Assembly (NCBI RefSeq): GCF_019059575.1 | Contig: NW_024882766.1 | Location: 1-64,000 of the forward strand | Origin: Amphibalanus amphitrite | Lineage: Eukaryota; Arthropoda; Thecostraca; Balanomorpha; Balanidae | Reading direction: 5' to 3' | DNA: 64,000 bases | Part shown: piece after piece, positions 60,940 through 64,000 of the stretch | Numbering within the stretch: position 1 is the stretch's first letter | How the letters are laid out: every line of letters begins with the position of its first letter | Translations under genes and position numbers: made by a program | The notes under the pieces: model-generated | The model's database searches: none | The model's input: the letters and a program-made list of their open reading frames with translations, nothing else | Told to the model about the DNA's origin: nothing

Positions 60940-61242
60940 GCTGCTCCCGATTCGATGTTCGCCTCTCGCGCGCTCGCCGCCGCACGTCGCGCACCTCACC
61001 GCTCACGGCACTGGCCCGATCGGCCCGCCGCCGACCGCTCGACGATCGACGCACCCCGCCGGCCGGCTCCGACGCTACTGACGACTCCTCCGCCACCGGT
61101 GCGGGCAGAGTCACGGCGAGAGCAGGGGGAGGCGCCGACAGAGTGCACGGGTGGCTCATGTGACGCCCGTGTCCGCTCCCCGAAGCCCGCCATTGACGAC
61201 GGCGGCCTCTTGCTGAAGAGGACCGCCAGCCGGAGAGGTAAA
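60940..61242 (+). other. CpG-rich segment with a possible first exon
   Basis: Very CpG-rich. A plus frame from ATG 60955 runs into GGAGAG|GTAAAC, a plausible donor at about 61240, with an Arg/Pro/Ala-rich peptide ending PAIDDGGLLLKRTASRR. No domain is recognised and the minus strand is also open, so this is only a candidate. Confidence 0.18.
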
Positions 61243-61385
61243 CACATTAGGCTCGTAATTGATGTGTTGTGAACTCGATGAGGCGTTGTGATAAAAGGTG
61301 CAGCCGGCTATTTGCTGGTAACATTTTTAAGGTAGCTTTTAGCCCAAAATGGCTCAGTCATGGTTAACGTTTCGCTATAAATTAA

Positions 61386-62591
61386 CCCGCGCCCTGCTGG
61401 GGGGGGAGGGGGGGGGGGTGTTTGAACACCCCCTTGTGGTTTTTCGCGAATATCTCAAAAACGGCGGCACGGAGCGCCGCCGTTTTTGGTACACCTTATC
61501 ATATGTCAATTCTACACATGTTGTAAAAATTTCAGACCAAGGTCATTCAAGGTCAGGTCACCAGGTCACTTGAAGTGACCTCACTTCATAAAAAGTTTCA
61601 ATGTCTGTGTCATAGCTACACCGAGTGACCGATCGCTTTGAAACTTTCAGCGATTGCTAAGAGCAATAGCATGTACAAAATGCATATCTCAGAATTTTGA
61701 TATCGATGACCTAAGGTCAGGTCAATTTTGCGGCCTCCCCTTAGGTATAAAGTCAACGGGAGAAAATTGAAATGCGCCTCTTTTGAACGAAAGACATTAT
61801 AAACACTCCCAAACACTGAATTTTAAGTGGTTTAGACACACTGAACATGGAAATGGTGTCCGTGACCCCTCATTATGCCCTGAGGTCATCTTAGGTCACG
61901 AATGGTATCTAACAGTTTTTCGCAAATAACTTTTGATAGAGGCATGCTAGAGCGATGAAAACGCCTTGGATGTGTTCAGCTCGACGATACGGATCGACTG
62001 ATATGCAACATGACCCTTTCCGGTCAGGTCATGACCTTGACCTGAGGTCAAATTTTCAAGTTGACCTTTCAAGGTCAAGTTATAATTCATTCGATGCGTC
62101 TTGACGAGAGCAACACGATGCCGGTAAAAGTAAGCTCGTACAATGCTTGGGTCAAAAGTTATTGCAGAAAAACTGTTTCCGAAAAAATCGACTTTTTTGC
62201 AGTTTTTCCCCCCTGCAGACAAAACCGTTGACGTTAAGTCAAATCTGAGAAAAAATAACTCAGAAAGGACGTTAATAGGGCTATCGAATGCGCTTTTCCG
62301 CGGCGCTGTAGCTCTATTGGTTCCCGGTTATGTGTTGGCTTCTTGGAAATTGTCGACATTCGACCTGGAAATCGGCGAAATTTTGCCTTCAATGACCTCT
62401 GGTGACCTGACCTTTGACCTGACCAAAAAATTGGCCGAAGTGATTTCCTCATTATTTTTGACGTGCTTTCGAACGCCGCCTTCCGCGTATCGCCACGTGG
62501 CCCAGGAGCCGAGTTAGAAGGGGGGGGGGTGTTCAAACACCCCCCCCCCCCAGCAGGGCGTGGAAATCCAGGACCCCCAGCCGGGCGCGGG
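61386..62591 (-). mobile_element. TTAA-flanked non-autonomous element, family B, copy 2
   Basis: A 1206-bp copy in inverse orientation to B1, with the simple end at the left after TTAA (61382-61385) and the compound end at the right. The right flank reads TAAAA instead of TTAA, a decayed duplication. Shared landmarks: the TGTTTGAACA hairpin at the left, TGTTCAAACA at the right, CATCGTGTTG (one change) at 62111, and TCAAGGTCA/TGACCTTGA at 61547, 62032 and 62069. Similarity to B1 runs the full length with scattered differences. Confidence 0.83.
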
Positions 62592-62761
62592 TAAAACAAG
62601 CTTACACACATTTTTGTCATCGAACATTATTGGGTCTATCATTCAGATTCAATGGCATGAGTCATCGGAAGTTGCAGCATTGTTTATGTTTGCGAATTAC
62701 AACGTGCTTTTTTAACTAAATGTGTGTGTTTTGTTTTGTAGCTCTGCCACAAAACGCATTA

Positions 62762-63036
62762 GCCGTTTTCACGACGGCCACCCGGTACACATTTGGTGCA
62801 CATTTGGTGCAGATTAGGTGCAGATTTGGTCAAATCAGGTTTAGTGTGTCTCTTAGTAGCTATCATTTAGGGTTGCACTGATTGGTTATATGCCTGCTTT
62901 TTCATATTATCAGAGAGTATCGTCGATTAAAACACTGAAATAAATTCATTAAATAAGGATGTTTGCTGTAAAAGAGATTAGGTGCAGATTTGGTCAAATT
63001 AGCTGCACTCGCCGGATAGACCGTCGTGAAAACGGC
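62762..63036. mobile_element. Small TIR element flanked by TA (275 bp)
   Basis: Ends GCCGTTTTCACGACGG and its complement, with TA at 62760-62761 and 63037-63038. Inner direct/inverted copies of AGGTGCAGATTTGGTCAAAT lie near both ends. No coding sequence; Tc1/mariner-like MITE by its TA flanks. Confidence 0.7.
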
Positions 63037-63308
63037 TATTATCTATACCACAAGACAGGCACTGTTCTTCGTGGCAACTCACTAGAGTAAAGGTTGAGAA
63101 AGCTTATTACATATTACCAGCACAAATAAAGTGCCTTACATTCACCAATCTCCTACAATATTCCCGCCAAAAAAGTCGCGCATTACCTCTCCTGCACCAC
63201 ATGCCTCTCATGGTGGTAATTTAATGGCACTTCGACGGCCTAATTTTACAAAGAGCGCTTTCTAAGCTACACTCTGTTTTGATTTCCAAGAGAACTACCA
63301 GCAGTTAA

Positions 63309-64000
63309 CCCGCGCCCCACTGGGGGGGGGGGGCTATTTATAGCCCCCCTCCCGTTTTTCTGCAATTACTTCCAAACCGCTTGACGTATCGACGCCAAAC
63401 TTTCAGTACCTTCGGCTGCATCAATTTGACACCTTGTGTCAAAATTTGAACTTCGTAGCTACCATAGGTCGGCCGGAAATGACGTCAGAGTGACGTCATG
63501 TTCGGCCGATTTCGACGCAAAATATCGAACCACGGCAATCGCTCCCAAGGGCTCAGTTTTTAAGCTAGATCCAATTTCTTTGCATGAGAGGACTCAGAAT
63601 TGACTGCCCTATCAAACTGCTTAGTCGGATTTTCAAAATTTTGAAAATGTTGAAAATTATCAATAATAAAATTCAAAATTTACATTTTTACATTTTTTCC
63701 AAAAAGTTTTTGACTTTTCGAAAAAAAACCGGAATATATGTGATAGAACGCGTTATTATGACTAACTCAATCAAGTTTCAGCTAAATATCTTCAAAAATG
63801 GCCAAGTTATACGCATTATTGCAAAAAAATTCACAATTATTAATTTTCAAATCAATTGTTCACCACGTATTTGACATTGTACGCCAAAATAAATAGCACC
63901 ATCGTGTTCCTGAGCTCAAACTGCATCCAATAGACACCTTTTCTGTTGAAAAATTATAACTTCAAAATTTGACCTTTTTTGACCTGAAAGTGACCTGACC
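63309..64000 (+). mobile_element. TTAA-flanked non-autonomous element, family C, copy 2 (cut by window end)
   Basis: Starts CCCGCGCCCCACTGGGG after TTAA (63305-63308) and follows copy C1 base by base with few changes to the window edge. It keeps the CTATTTATAG hairpin, both TGACGTCA sites (63480 and 63491) and CATCGTGTTC at 63900. The right end lies outside. Confidence 0.85.

Overview
This is a repeat-rich stretch of animal nuclear DNA, most likely from an arthropod and probably a crustacean. There are no bacterial-style operons. The genes have GT-AG introns of 0.3 to 13 kb, and the intron sequence is crowded with microsatellites, LINE fragments, a Penelope-like element and many small non-autonomous DNA transposons. 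The arthropod call rests on the close match of the main gene to insect/crustacean metabotropic glutamate-type receptors and on the transposon content; it is inference, not proof.

The main gene lies on the minus strand and covers most of the window. Six exons (49219-49699, 36365-36528, 31382-31552, 18925-19069, 9380-9631, 764-938) join with matching phases into 462 codons. They encode the signal peptide and nearly the whole Venus-flytrap ligand-binding domain of a class C GPCR of the metabotropic glutamate receptor family. The cysteine-rich and seven-helix parts lie beyond position 1. Residues that hold the amino-acid backbone of the ligand are kept, but both basic residues that hold the glutamate side-chain carboxylate appear replaced. 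This points to the insect mXR/mangetout type rather than a true glutamate receptor.

A complete two-exon cytochrome P450 of the CYP2 clan (46013 to 44228, minus strand) sits inside the first coding intron of the receptor, in the same orientation.

The rest is mobile DNA. 0.9-1.4 kb (5.4-8.8 kb): a TTAA-flanked element A1 and a 5'-truncated LINE with an intact reverse transcriptase. 10-16.3 kb: elements A2, B1 and C1. 19.6-21.2 kb: a LINE tail and an orphan element end. 26.3-28.5 kb: a long-TIR element, a tiny hAT-like element and a perfect 58-bp palindrome. 33.9-36 kb: a LINE broken by a foldback element and by a hAT-like element that landed in its YADD codons. 37.8-41.3 kb: a hAT-like element packed with nested insertions. 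51.5-55.1 kb: a hAT-like element carrying a head-to-head pair of Penelope-like copies. 61.4-64 kb: elements B2 and C2.

The most novel-looking system is the set of TTAA-flanked elements (A, B, C, with single ends of D, E and F). Their interiors differ, but they share CCCG...CGGG termini, a G-run/short-palindrome/C-run hairpin just inside each end, one simple and one compound end, an internal CATCGTGTTC motif, and clusters of AGGTCA nuclear-receptor half-sites. In A, B, C and E these include exact TCAAGGTCA (FTZ-F1/ERR-type) sites.
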